A DNA stretch of 64,000 bases from Pseudolysobacter antarcticus (lineage in GTDB: Bacteria > Pseudomonadota > Gammaproteobacteria > Xanthomonadales > Rhodanobacteraceae), in contig NZ_CP035704.1 in assembly GCF_004168365.1 (NCBI RefSeq), forward strand, positions 744,001-808,000, written 5' to 3'. Each line of letters opens with the position of its first letter. Position 1 is the first letter of the stretch. The position numbers and the translations under genes are program-made. This document shows positions 14,005 to 22,977 of this stretch, piece after piece. Under the pieces are notes generated by a model. It had not been told where the DNA came from. It saw only the letters and a list, made by a program, of their open reading frames with translations, and made no database searches.

Positions 14005-17000
14005 ATGACTGCTGACAGCGCACGCGCGCCAGCCACAGCAATTCTAATCGGTCGGTGCCGGCCTGGTTCGGCACGTCGGTCATGGCATTTGCTGCTACGT
14101 GTTTTTGGCTTCGTCATGCTGCTGTGGCTGCCGCATGCGCGCGCGTTGGAAACTGTGGCTGGCCCCGCACTCACCGCAGAGTCCGAATTGCGCTGGACCG
14201 GCTATCGACGCTTTTCCAGTCGGGAAGGTCTGCCGCAGAACAGCGTGTCTGCGTTGGCGCAGGACCGCGATGGATTTGTCTATGCGGGCACCGAGGATGG
14301 CGTGGCGCGCTATGACGGTCGCAGCTGGCGTGCCGTGCCCATGCCCGATATTGCGCGACATGCGTTTGTGTTGCGCCTGCTCGCGGGCGCCGATGGCAGC
14401 CTGTGGGTAGGCACCGATCAAGCCGGTCTGGTGCATTACGCCCACGGCGTGATGACGCCGGTGCCATTGCCCGCGGGTGCGACTGAAACCGATATCGAGG
14501 CGTTGGCCGTGGCGGCGGACGATGCCGTCTACGTCGGCACATCGCGATCACTTTATCGCTGCGATCAACACACCTGTCGCGAACTGGTTGCGGCCCGTGG
14601 CCTGGAAGTCGCCGTGCTGTTGCCCGGTATTACTGCGGATGGTCCGTGCCTGTGGATCGGCACCAACGAAGATGGTTTGTATCGTCTCGATGGCATCAGC
14701 CGCACTGATCATGAGCCGACTCTTGCCGCATGGCATCTCGGTCGCGAAGATGGTCTGCCGAATTCCGCGGTGCGTGCGCTGGTGCAGTGGGGCGGCAAGG
14801 AGGGGCGCGATTTGTGGATCGGTACCGGTCGCGGATTAGCCCGGCTGGCCGATCAGCGTTTGACCTTGTACACCGCGGTGCCAGGCATTGTAGAGGGCGG
14901 CGTCAGCGTGCTGTTGCCTGGCACCACGCAGAAAAATGGCGCAGTGCTCTACGCCGGCATGTCTGCTAGCGGGCTGGCGGAAATCCATGCCGATGGCAGC
15001 TGGCTGCGGCATACGCGCGCCAACGGTCTGCCCGAAGAAGAAATCCGCTCGCTGCTGGAAAGCGATGCCGCAAGCGGCGCGCCGGTGCTGTGGGTCGGTT
15101 CGCGCAACAGCGGCATCGCGCGGCGCGATGTTGGTACGTGGTCGGCGTTCGACGAGCGCAACGGTCTGCCGCATCGCGTGGTGCACGGCATCGGCGAGAT
15201 CACTTTCCCCGACGGTTTGCACACGCACTGGATCAGCACCAGCACCGGTGCCGTGCGCTGGCGCGACCAGCACTGGGAGGCATGGTTGCCGGCCAAATAT
15301 GCCAGCCGCGTGATCTATTCGATGATCCGCGTCGGCGAGAACATTTGGGTAGCCAGCAATCGTGGCCTCATTCGCATCGGGCCGCGTGATAGCCAGGAAT
15401 ACAATTCGGACAACTCCAAGATTCCCGGTGTCGTAGTCAACGATGTCAGCTACGACGCCGATGGCGCGGATGCCGGCAGCATCTGGATCGGTACGCATCA
15501 TGGTATTGCGCGCTTGCGCGATGGCAAGCTTGAAAAAGTGGAAGTGCCGCCGCTTCGCCAAGAGTCTTTTGTGCGTGTATTTGCGCATACCGCACTGGCC
15601 GGTGGCGGCAGCCAACTGTGGGCCGCAGGCGAGGAAGGCATTGCTTATCGACGCGATGGCAACTGGAGCGCGCTGCCGCAGGATTGCCTGGCCCATGTGT
15701 CGGTAATGGACCTGCGCGAGCAAGGTTCGCCCGGCGCGAATCACGCGTTATGGGTGGCGCATCGCGACGGCGTAACGCGCATCGATCTGGATCACGATCT
15801 GCAATGCACGACGCCGAACGCCAGCGTGTTGCCGACAGAAATCATCTACCAGCTTCAGCTCGATCGGCTCGGTCGGGTTTATCTGTTCGGTTATCAAGGC
15901 GTGGTCCGGCTCACACCCGATGCGACCGCGCCCGGCGACGTGCAGCGTATGCGCAGCGAACGTTTCACGATGGAAGATGGCTTGCCCGCGATGGAGTTCA
16001 ATCGTGGCGCCTCGCTGCTCGATAGTGACGGCCGGATTTGGGCCGACAGCATCGAAGGCGCGGTGCTCTATGATCCTGCTGCCGAGCGCGCGCCGCCGCC
16101 GCCACGTCCACTGCGATTACTCTCGGCGCAGATTGAAGGTGATGGTGCGAATCAGCGGCTGCGCGATGGCGCGGTGCTCGATGCGAACGCCAATAATGTC
16201 GTGTTCGAATTTGCGTTGTTGTCGTATCAGCGCGATCACCTCACGCGTTATCGCACCGAGCTTGAAGGCCTCGACGAAACCCGCGACGAATGGACCGCGA
16301 CCGGCGTTCGCAGCTATAACCGATTGCCTGCCGGCGACTTCACTTTTCGCGTCTATGCGCGAGACGGTTTTGGCGTGGAAGCGGTGCCGATCACGCTGAA
16401 GTTTTCGGTGCGCCTGCCGTGGTGGCGCACGCCGTGGGCGGTGGTAATGTATGCGCTGGCACTGATTGCCTTCGGCATGCTGGTGGATCGCTGGCGCACG
16501 CGTGCTCTGGAACGTCGCGCCCGCGCGCTCGAAGCCGAGGTCGCTTTGCGCACACGTGCGCTGGCAGATGCCAACGATCAGTTGCAGCGCGCCTCGCTCA
16601 CTGATCCGCTCACTGGCCTGTGGAATCGGCGTTATTTCGATCTGGAACTTCCGCGCGAAAGCGAGCGTGCGTTGCAGCGCGCGTTGGCCGGTGAAAAACA
16701 TGCCGATCTGACTTTGGTATTGCTCGACCTGGATCATTTCAAATCGATCAACGATCGATACGGGCATCCTGTGGGCGATGCCGTTCTGGTCGAGCTTGCT
16801 GTGCGCCTGCAAGCGGTTATGCGCAGCAGCGATCTTGCGTTGCGCTGGGGCGGCGAGGAATTTTTGATCGTGTTTCGCGATGCCCATTTCGACGCCGCCG
16901 CGATGCTCATAAAACGTCTGCTCGCGGCAGTTTCGGAGCAGCCGTTCATCGGCCCGTATCATCGTATCGATGTGACGTGCTCGATCGGCTGGGCGATGTT

Positions 17001-17202
17001 TCCGTTTCGCCACGATCAGGCGCACGCATTGTCGATGCAGCAGGTGCTCGCGCTTGCCGATGAAGCTTTGTATCGTGCCAAGGATGACGGTCGTAATTGC
17101 GCCTACGCTGCCGTGCCCGATGGCAAGCTCACGGCATGGCAACGCAGCGGTGGCGGCGCTGCGATAAAACCGCCTGTTTTACCGGCCCTCCCGACCACAT
17201 GA
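14005..17202 (+). CDS. Membrane diguanylate cyclase with Reg_prop beta-propeller sensor
   Basis: The 1065-residue protein has an N-terminal signal/TM segment (about 30-50), many two-component-regulator propeller repeats such as DGSLWVGTDQAGLV and GRDLWIGTGRGLARL (about 60-690), a Y_Y_Y-type domain (about 730-800), one TM helix (TPWAVVMYALALIAFGML), a short coiled coil and a GGDEF domain with the active motif GGEEF at 949-953. It should make cyclic di-GMP in response to a periplasmic ligand, perhaps a saccharide. The stop overlaps the next start (ATGA), suggesting cotranscription. Confidence 0.9.
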   Translation: MTADSARAPATAILIGRCRPGSARRSWHLLLRVFGFVMLLWLPHARALETVAGPALTAESELRWTGYRRFSSREGLPQNSVSALAQDRDGFVYAGTEDGVARYDGRSWRAVPMPDIARHAFVLRLLAGADGSLWVGTDQAGLVHYAHGVMTPVPLPAGATETDIEALAVAADDAVYVGTSRSLYRCDQHTCRELVAARGLEVAVLLPGITADGPCLWIGTNEDGLYRLDGISRTDHEPTLAAWHLGREDGLPNSAVRALVQWGGKEGRDLWIGTGRGLARLADQRLTLYTAVPGIVEGGVSVLLPGTTQKNGAVLYAGMSASGLAEIHADGSWLRHTRANGLPEEEIRSLLESDAASGAPVLWVGSRNSGIARRDVGTWSAFDERNGLPHRVVHGIGEITFPDGLHTHWISTSTGAVRWRDQHWEAWLPAKYASRVIYSMIRVGENIWVASNRGLIRIGPRDSQEYNSDNSKIPGVVVNDVSYDADGADAGSIWIGTHHGIARLRDGKLEKVEVPPLRQESFVRVFAHTALAGGGSQLWAAGEEGIAYRRDGNWSALPQDCLAHVSVMDLREQGSPGANHALWVAHRDGVTRIDLDHDLQCTTPNASVLPTEIIYQLQLDRLGRVYLFGYQGVVRLTPDATAPGDVQRMRSERFTMEDGLPAMEFNRGASLLDSDGRIWADSIEGAVLYDPAAERAPPPPRPLRLLSAQIEGDGANQRLRDGAVLDANANNVVFEFALLSYQRDHLTRYRTELEGLDETRDEWTATGVRSYNRLPAGDFTFRVYARDGFGVEAVPITLKFSVRLPWWRTPWAVVMYALALIAFGMLVDRWRTRALERRARALEAEVALRTRALADANDQLQRASLTDPLTGLWNRRYFDLELPRESERALQRALAGEKHADLTLVLLDLDHFKSINDRYGHPVGDAVLVELAVRLQAVMRSSDLALRWGGEEFLIVFRDAHFDAAAMLIKRLLAAVSEQPFIGPYHRIDVTCSIGWAMFPFRHDQAHALSMQQVLALADEALYRAKDDGRNCAYAAVPDGKLTAWQRSGGGAAIKPPVLPALPTT

Positions 17203-18113
17203 TCGTCACCAGCGTTACCGAGTTTCTCGCGGTATTTTCCGAACAGCGTTTTCCGATGCAGGCGCCACCTTGCGCGCGTGCGGCATTCCTGTGCAGCCCG
17301 CTGGGTTTTGCTCTCGCTACGCAATCGGCTCAGGACAATCGCTACATGGATTTGTCGCAGCACGTCGATCCGGCCCGCGCACTTGCACAGCACGCGCAAC
17401 TTGCGGCGGCCTTGTCGCAGGAGTTGCCGGTGATCACTTTCCCGGGCGATCCGGCAACGCCCGATGCAGTTTTTCCGAACAACGTTTTCGCCACGATACA
17501 TGGACGCCTTATCGTCGGCGCGATGCGTCATGCGGTGCGCCAGCGTGAGGCGGCGCGGCCGGATATCCGCGCATTTTTTCGCGACAACCTCGGGTATGAA
17601 GTTCTGGATTTGTCCGGCGCCGCGCAAGTCGCCGAGCTCACCGGTGCGCTCGTGATCGATCGTGCGCGTGGCATCGGATTCTGCGGACTTTCGGAGCGTT
17701 GCGACATGGCGGGTGCGCGTGCCATGCACGATGCGTTTGGTCTGAATCTCACGTTCTGTTTCGAACTTGCTGCCAGCGAATACCACACCAACGTCGTGCT
17801 TGCGATTCTCGCTGGACGCGCCGCCGTAGTGGCGCCGCTGGGGTTTGCCGATGCGGCGGTACCTGCAGCAATCGCGCAGGTTTACGCGGGCCGAGCGATC
17901 ACGCTTGATGATGCGCAGAAAACCGCGTTCGCCGGCAATGCGATCGCACTCACGCCTGGCAGCGTCTGGTTCAGCGCGGTCGCGGCGGCGGCATTGCACA
18001 GTGAACAACGTCAACAATTGCAGGCATGGGGATTTGCGTTGCGTTGTGTCGAGCTCGATGAAATCGAAAAAGCGGGCGGCAGTTTGCGTTGCTGTGTCGG
18101 CGAGATTTTTTGA
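17199..18113 (+). CDS. Amidinotransferase/dimethylargininase-family hydrolase
   Basis: This roughly 300-residue protein of the arginine deiminase/DDAH superfamily has FPGDPATPDAVFPNNVFAT (substrate-binding D and N), CGLSERCDMAGA, the internal ASEYHTNVVL with a likely active-site His, and a C-terminal LRCCVGEIF with the nucleophilic Cys. It probably hydrolyses or transfers from guanidino compounds such as arginine or methylarginine. The ATG at 17199 overlaps the previous stop; an ATG at 17256 (MQAPPCARAAF) is an alternative start close to where the fold begins. Confidence 0.75.
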   Translation: MIVTSVTEFLAVFSEQRFPMQAPPCARAAFLCSPLGFALATQSAQDNRYMDLSQHVDPARALAQHAQLAAALSQELPVITFPGDPATPDAVFPNNVFATIHGRLIVGAMRHAVRQREAARPDIRAFFRDNLGYEVLDLSGAAQVAELTGALVIDRARGIGFCGLSERCDMAGARAMHDAFGLNLTFCFELAASEYHTNVVLAILAGRAAVVAPLGFADAAVPAAIAQVYAGRAITLDDAQKTAFAGNAIALTPGSVWFSAVAAAALHSEQRQQLQAWGFALRCVELDEIEKAGGSLRCCVGEIF

Positions 18114-18257
18114 AGTCGACGATTCGTGGTCGCGAGCCGCACGGCGGCTGCAACTGCAGCCAAACCGCATGATTCAGCGCAAATTCAATGCGCCAGCCCC
18201 ACAGTGCGACTCATTCGCAGGCTTGCAGCCTGCACCTGCCCGGTTATCATTCCACGC

Positions 18258-18491
18258 ATGTCGATCCGCACAACCTTTCCGGTGCTCAGTCTTGCCTTGT
18301 TTCTGGCGGCGGGATCGGCGCATGCCGAGGTGACCCTGCAGCAGGCGATCGAAAAGGTGCAACGCGATACCGGCGGCAAGGTGTTGTCTGCCGAACCGAT
18401 CCAGGTCGGCAAGAAAAAGATTTATCGTATCAAGGTGCTCACGCGCGATGGACAGGTGCGCGTGATACAAGTCACAGCCGACGACAACTAA
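18258..18491 (+). CDS. Small periplasmic PepSY-domain protein
   Basis: The 77-residue product has a signal peptide (MSIRTTFPVLSLALFLAAGSAHA) followed by a PepSY module (VTLQQAIEKVQRDTGGKVLSAEPIQ, then KIYRIKVLTRDGQVRVIQV). It sits 15 bp upstream of a PhoP-like regulator and sensor kinase. PepSY proteins beside PhoPQ-like systems in this order are thought to tune sensing or peptidase activity at the envelope. The ATG at 18258 is the only start that gives a clean signal peptide. Confidence 0.8.
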   Translation: MSIRTTFPVLSLALFLAAGSAHAEVTLQQAIEKVQRDTGGKVLSAEPIQVGKKKIYRIKVLTRDGQVRVIQVTADDN

Positions 18492-18506
18492 TATCAAGGA
18501 TATTGC

Positions 18507-19196
18507 ATGCGCATACTGCTGGTTGAAGACGAAGCGCCGTTGCGCGAAACCCTGGCCGCGCGATTAAAGCGCGAAGGTTTTGCGGTGGATGCCGCAGCCG
18601 ATGGCGATGAAGGCCTGTACATGGGTCGCGAAGTGCCGTTCGATGTCGCGATCATCGATCTCGGATTGCCCAAACTTTCCGGCATGGATCTGGTCAAGGC
18701 GCTGCGCGATGAAGGCAAGCGTTATCCGATCCTGATCCTGACCGCACGCACGAGCTGGCAGGACAAGGTGCAGGCGCTCAAATTCGGCGCCGACGATTAT
18801 CTGGTCAAGCCTTTCCATGTCGAGGAGTTGCTCGCACGCTTGAACGCACTAGTGCGACGCGCCAGCGGCTGGACCAAACCTATGCTCGAATGCGGCCCGA
18901 TCGCGCTCGATACCACGGCGCAAACCGTCAGCGTCAACAAGCAGGGCGTTGACCTTACGAGTTACGAATACAAGGTGCTCGAATATCTGATGCTGCACGC
19001 GGGCGAGCTGGTCTCGAAGGCTGACCTTACCGAGCACATCTATCAGCAGGATTTCGATCGCGACTCGAACGTGCTCGAAGTTTTCATCGGCCGTCTGCGC
19101 AAGAAACTCGATCCGGAAAACCTGCTCAAGCCGATCGAAACCGTGCGTGGCCGCGGTTATCGTTTTTCGATCCCGCGCTCGGATGGCGATGAGTAA
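18507..19196 (+). CDS. phoP: OmpR/PhoP-family response regulator
   Basis: The 229-residue protein has a receiver domain (acidic pocket in LVEDEAP, phospho-acceptor Asp in DVAIIDLGLPKLSG, TA near 84, Lys in LVKPF) and a C-terminal winged helix (LTSYEYKVLEYLMLHAGELVS, VLEVFIGRLRKKL, TVRGRGYRF). It is followed by its kinase gene. The sequence is closest in style to PhoP of Lysobacterales, which controls envelope and antimicrobial-peptide responses; the exact stimulus is not evident here. Confidence 0.9.
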   Translation: MRILLVEDEAPLRETLAARLKREGFAVDAAADGDEGLYMGREVPFDVAIIDLGLPKLSGMDLVKALRDEGKRYPILILTARTSWQDKVQALKFGADDYLVKPFHVEELLARLNALVRRASGWTKPMLECGPIALDTTAQTVSVNKQGVDLTSYEYKVLEYLMLHAGELVSKADLTEHIYQQDFDRDSNVLEVFIGRLRKKLDPENLLKPIETVRGRGYRFSIPRSDGDE

Positions 19197-19261
19197 TTTT
19201 GCGATGGATAATCCGCGACGCTTGAGTCGCGGCGAATAAGTCGCGACGAGGCCGATTGGAC

Positions 19262-20644
19262 ATGGCGCGCCGTCGCCCGTTGTCGCTGCAAGCGCGCTCG
19301 CTGCTCGCCGCCAGTGTGGCGCTCGCAGCATTTCTCGGCCTGACCGGTTTTGCGCTCGACGAGGCGATCTACAACGCCTTGCGCAGCTCGCTGCAAGAGC
19401 GCCTGCAAACCTATCTGTACGGTTATCTGGCGGCATCGGAAATGAACCGCTCCGGCCAGTTGCAACCGGCCGAGGAACTGCCACCCGATCCGCGTTTCAA
19501 TCGTCCGAGTTCCGGTTTGTATGCGGGAGTCAGCGGCGAAAAAAATTCATGGCGCTCGCGTTCGGCGATCGGCAAAAACCTGCCGTTCGATAATGTCCTG
19601 CCACCGAGCAACGAGATCAAGTTCAGTGGCCCGGTCGATACCGGTAGCGGGCCGATTTATCTGGTCAGCCTTGGTGTGAACTGGGAAGTGCCGAATCGCC
19701 GCAACAAGGTGCCGCTGACGTTTCACGTCGCCGAAGACGCGAGTGTGCTCGATGCGGAATTGTCGGCGTTTCGCCGCACCTTGCTGGTCTATCTCGGTGG
19801 CCTCGGATTGTTGCTGCTGCTGTTGCAGTTGCTCGTGCTGCGCTGGAGCCTGTTGCCGCTGCGGCGTGTATCCAGCGACTTGACCAAGGTCGAGCGCGGC
19901 GAAACCGAGCGTCTGTCGGGCCGCTATCCGCTCGAGCTCACTGGCCTCACGACCAGCGTGAACGGCCTGATCGAAAGCGAACGCGACCACCTCAAGCGCT
20001 ATCGCAATACGCTTTCCGATCTCGCGCACAGCTTAAAGACGCCGCTCGCGGTCACGCGCAACCAGCTCGAATCCGAACCCGACGGCGATGCATTGCGCGG
20101 CGCGATGATGGAGCAGGTACGACGCATGGATCAGATCGTGGCCTACCAGCTTTCGCGCGCGGCGACGTCGGGCCAGCACACGTTCGCCGCGCCGGTGGCG
20201 ATCGAGCAGCACGCCGAAGAAATCGTCATGAGCCTGGAAAAAGTCTACGCGACGAAAAATATTTTGTGCGAGTTCGACATCGATGCCAAGGCGCGTTTTT
20301 ATGGCGAGCAAGGCGATCTGCTGGAGCTGCTTGGCAACCTGCTCGAGAACGCCTTCAAATGGGCGAAACATCGTGTATTGCTGACGGTGAAAAGTATCGG
20401 TGCCACCCAGGCCCATCGCAGCGGTCTGCTGCTGTGTGTCGAAGACGATGGACCCGGCATTCCGCCCGAGCGGATCGATTATCTTTTGCAGCGTGGCGTG
20501 CGTGGCGATGAGCGTGTGCAGGGCCACGGCATCGGCCTGTCGATCGTGCAGGATATTCTCAAGGCCTATCGCGGCGAACTCAAGGTCACGCAATCCGAAA
20601 TGCTGGGCGGTGCAGCGTTTCAGGTTCGCATTGATCGCACGTGA
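19262..20644 (+). CDS. phoQ: PhoQ-like membrane sensor histidine kinase
   Basis: The 460-residue kinase has an N-terminal TM segment (SLLAASVALAAFLGLTGFAL), a periplasmic sensor of about 140 residues, a second TM (LLVYLGGLGLLLLLLQLLVL), HAMP, a HisKA box (LSDLAHSLKTPLAVTRNQL) and the ATPase motifs NLLENAFKWAK, CVEDDGPGIPPE and GHGIGLSIVQDI. It should phosphorylate the upstream regulator. The ATG at 19262 is preferred to the TTG two codons earlier. A palindrome-rich 65-bp gap (CGCGAC/GTCGCG) separates it from the regulator gene. Confidence 0.88.
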   Translation: MARRRPLSLQARSLLAASVALAAFLGLTGFALDEAIYNALRSSLQERLQTYLYGYLAASEMNRSGQLQPAEELPPDPRFNRPSSGLYAGVSGEKNSWRSRSAIGKNLPFDNVLPPSNEIKFSGPVDTGSGPIYLVSLGVNWEVPNRRNKVPLTFHVAEDASVLDAELSAFRRTLLVYLGGLGLLLLLLQLLVLRWSLLPLRRVSSDLTKVERGETERLSGRYPLELTGLTTSVNGLIESERDHLKRYRNTLSDLAHSLKTPLAVTRNQLESEPDGDALRGAMMEQVRRMDQIVAYQLSRAATSGQHTFAAPVAIEQHAEEIVMSLEKVYATKNILCEFDIDAKARFYGEQGDLLELLGNLLENAFKWAKHRVLLTVKSIGATQAHRSGLLLCVEDDGPGIPPERIDYLLQRGVRGDERVQGHGIGLSIVQDILKAYRGELKVTQSEMLGGAAFQVRIDRT

Positions 20645-20797
20645 GTTTCACGGCGATATCAGTCGATCGTGTTACTGGCGGCATCAATGAATCTTGCGCG
20701 GAAAACTCAGGCATTGCGTTGTCATACCTCGCGCCTTTATTGTGATCGTCTGAGCCGGCTCGTTCCGGTATTTCCATCCTCTTCTCCGGAGAATTTC

Positions 20798-21253
20798 ATG
20801 CTCTCGCACCGACTCGTGTTCATTGCCCTGATTACGTTGCTGCCGCTGCACGCCGTTGCGGCCGCGCCCGCGCCGGGCTGCGGCGATCAAAGCAAAGTCG
20901 CTGCCGCACAACGACTCAAAAATACCGCGCGCTGGTCGACAGCCAGCGAAGTCGACAGCTTCGGTTACGACGTGTATCGCGGCGACGCGGAAAAAGGTCC
21001 GTTCGCCAAGGTGACCAAGTCGCCGGTACTTGGCGCAGGCACCACCGATGAAACGCACAACTATCAGTACGCCGATGACAGCATCGATCCGTGCAAGGAA
21101 TACTGGTATTACGTCGAGTCAATCTCGACCAAGGGCGCGCGCGAAAAATTCACGCCAGTGTTCAAGGCCGGGGCCAAGCTCGGTGCGGATGGCAAGCCGG
21201 TGGTGAAACCGGCGGATGCCGCGACCAAGACCGCGCCCTCCGAAAAACATTGA
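20798..21253 (+). CDS. Secreted protein with a fibronectin-III-like domain
   Basis: The 151-residue product has a signal peptide (MLSHRLVFIALITLLPLHAVAA) and one beta-sandwich-like segment (KNTARWSTASEVDSFGYDVYRGD, NYQYADDSIDPCKEYWYYVESISTKG) resembling FN3 modules that close extracellular proteins, with two cysteines that could pair. A lysine/alanine-rich tail follows. The start is set by the signal peptide. Its role is unknown; it could bind cell-wall or exopolysaccharide. Confidence 0.65.
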   Translation: MLSHRLVFIALITLLPLHAVAAAPAPGCGDQSKVAAAQRLKNTARWSTASEVDSFGYDVYRGDAEKGPFAKVTKSPVLGAGTTDETHNYQYADDSIDPCKEYWYYVESISTKGAREKFTPVFKAGAKLGADGKPVVKPADAATKTAPSEKH

Positions 21254-21394
21254 GGTTCTATCCTCATTGGTGACGACCCAGTCAGCGTCTGATCGAACGC
21301 CGGATTTGAGTGACCAGGTTCCGGCGTAGTCAGCAAGCGTGCCTGCGCCGGGCGGATTCGGTATCCTTTCGCATCGCTCAGCGCAGGACGTTTC

Positions 21395-22156
21395 ATGCCG
21401 TTACGATATCTCGAACTGGTTTTATTCAGCACTTACACCGAATTACGCGCTGAACGCGAGCGCAGTTATCTCGGATTTGTCTGGTGGGTGCTGGAGCCGG
21501 CGATGATGATGGCCGTGTTTTATCTGGTGTTCGCGGTGGTGTTGAAATCCAGCGCGCCGGATTACGTGCCGTTCCTGCTGGTCGGCCTGACCAGCTGGCA
21601 ATGGTTCAAATCCTGCGTCAGCCATGGCGGCAACGCGATCTGGAGCAACCTCGGTCTGATCCGTCAGGTCAAGCTGCCGTGCCTGTTGTTTCCGAGCGTG
21701 CAGATTCTCGCCGACACGGTGAAATTCCTGTTCATTCTCGCGTTGCTGATGGTGATTTTGTGGTGCAGCGGCTACAAGCCAAACATCACTTATGTCGCCC
21801 TCTTGCCGGTGCTGCTGGTCGAGCTCATATTTGCTGCGGGTGCCACCTACATGGTCGCCGCAGTCACGCCGCTGTTGCCGGATTTGCGTTTCGTGATCGA
21901 ACAATTCCTGCAGGTGGTGATGTTCATTTCCGGCGTGGTGTTTGCGCTCGATAGCGTGCCGCCGTCGATGCGTGTGTGGTTCGCGCTGAACCCGGTCGTG
22001 GTGCTGGTGGATTCTGCGCGCGGCATCCTCATGCATGCACGCTGGCCGGACTGGTGGGCGTTGGCGCAGGTCGCCGGCATCTCGTTGCTGATGTGCGCGC
22101 TCGGCATTTATCTGGTCGCACGGTTCACGCCGCGCTACGTCAAGCTGGCGATCTGA
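21395..22156 (+). CDS. Polysaccharide ABC exporter permease (Wzm/ABC-2 type)
   Basis: The 253-residue membrane protein starts RYLELVLFSTYTELRAERERSYLGFVWWVLEP, the amphipathic entry helix of Wzm/KpsM-type transporters, and has about six TM segments. It would export an undecaprenyl-linked or lipid-linked glycan, such as O-antigen, across the inner membrane. The ATPase gene follows after 1 bp, and glycosyltransferases come next. Confidence 0.88.
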   Translation: MPLRYLELVLFSTYTELRAERERSYLGFVWWVLEPAMMMAVFYLVFAVVLKSSAPDYVPFLLVGLTSWQWFKSCVSHGGNAIWSNLGLIRQVKLPCLLFPSVQILADTVKFLFILALLMVILWCSGYKPNITYVALLPVLLVELIFAAGATYMVAAVTPLLPDLRFVIEQFLQVVMFISGVVFALDSVPPSMRVWFALNPVVVLVDSARGILMHARWPDWWALAQVAGISLLMCALGIYLVARFTPRYVKLAI

Positions 22157-22157
22157 C

Positions 22158-22910
22158 ATGGCGAGTACACAACTTCAGGGCGCAACCGAGGCGCCGTCCG
22201 CTGCGGGTGAACTGATCGTCTCTATGCGCAATGTCGGCGTCGCTTTCAGCGCCAAACGCCGGCTCGGCGAGAGTCGTTTCTGGGCGCTCGAAGACGTAAG
22301 CCTGGAACTTCGACGCGGCGAGCGTCTCGGTATCATCGGTCGCAACGGCGCCGGCAAAAGTACCTTGCTGCGCGTGATTGCGGGCATCGTCGGGCCGGAT
22401 CGCGGCAGCGTGGAACGCGCGCCGATCTCGTGCCAGCTACTGTCGCTGATGGTCGGATTTTCGCCGCACCTGAGCGGTCGCGATAACGCAATCCTGAGCG
22501 GCATGATGCTCGGCATGCGTCATCGCGACATCAAACAGCGGCTGCCGGCAATCCACGAATTTTCCGAGCTTGGCGAATTTTTCGAACAACCGATTTCGAG
22601 CTACTCGACCGGCATGCTGTTGCGTCTCGGATTTTCCGTGGCGATGCAGGTCGAGCCCGACGTGTTGTTGATCGATGAGGTGCTCTCGGTCGGCGATGCC
22701 GAGTTCCAGGAAAAATCCGGCGCCGCGTTGCGCGAGCGCATGCGCAACGGTTGCACCGTAGTATTTGTGTCGCACGAGGATTCGCAGGTGCGGCAACTCT
22801 GCGATCGCGCGCTGTGGGTCGAGCATGGCAAGAGTCTCATGCAAGGCCCGGTTGAAGACGTGCTGGCCGCGTATCACGCGGTGCTGCACGCGGCGCCCGT
22901 CGCAAAATGA
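22158..22910 (+). CDS. Polysaccharide ABC exporter ATPase (Wzt/KpsT type)
   Basis: The 250-residue ATPase shows Walker A GRNGAGKSTLL, Q-loop MVGFSPHLSG, signature YSTGMLLRLGF, Walker B DVLLIDEVLSVGD and the switch His in VFVSHEDSQV. It lacks the C-terminal glycan-binding domain that long Wzt proteins carry, so glycan length control would need another factor. It pairs with the upstream permease. Confidence 0.9.
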   Translation: MASTQLQGATEAPSAAGELIVSMRNVGVAFSAKRRLGESRFWALEDVSLELRRGERLGIIGRNGAGKSTLLRVIAGIVGPDRGSVERAPISCQLLSLMVGFSPHLSGRDNAILSGMMLGMRHRDIKQRLPAIHEFSELGEFFEQPISSYSTGMLLRLGFSVAMQVEPDVLLIDEVLSVGDAEFQEKSGAALRERMRNGCTVVFVSHEDSQVRQLCDRALWVEHGKSLMQGPVEDVLAAYHAVLHAAPVAK

Positions 22911-22977
22911 AAATGCGATTTGTCGAGATCGGATTGTTTTGTCATTGGTCAAACGGTTGCCGCATGTGTCGCCGCTG

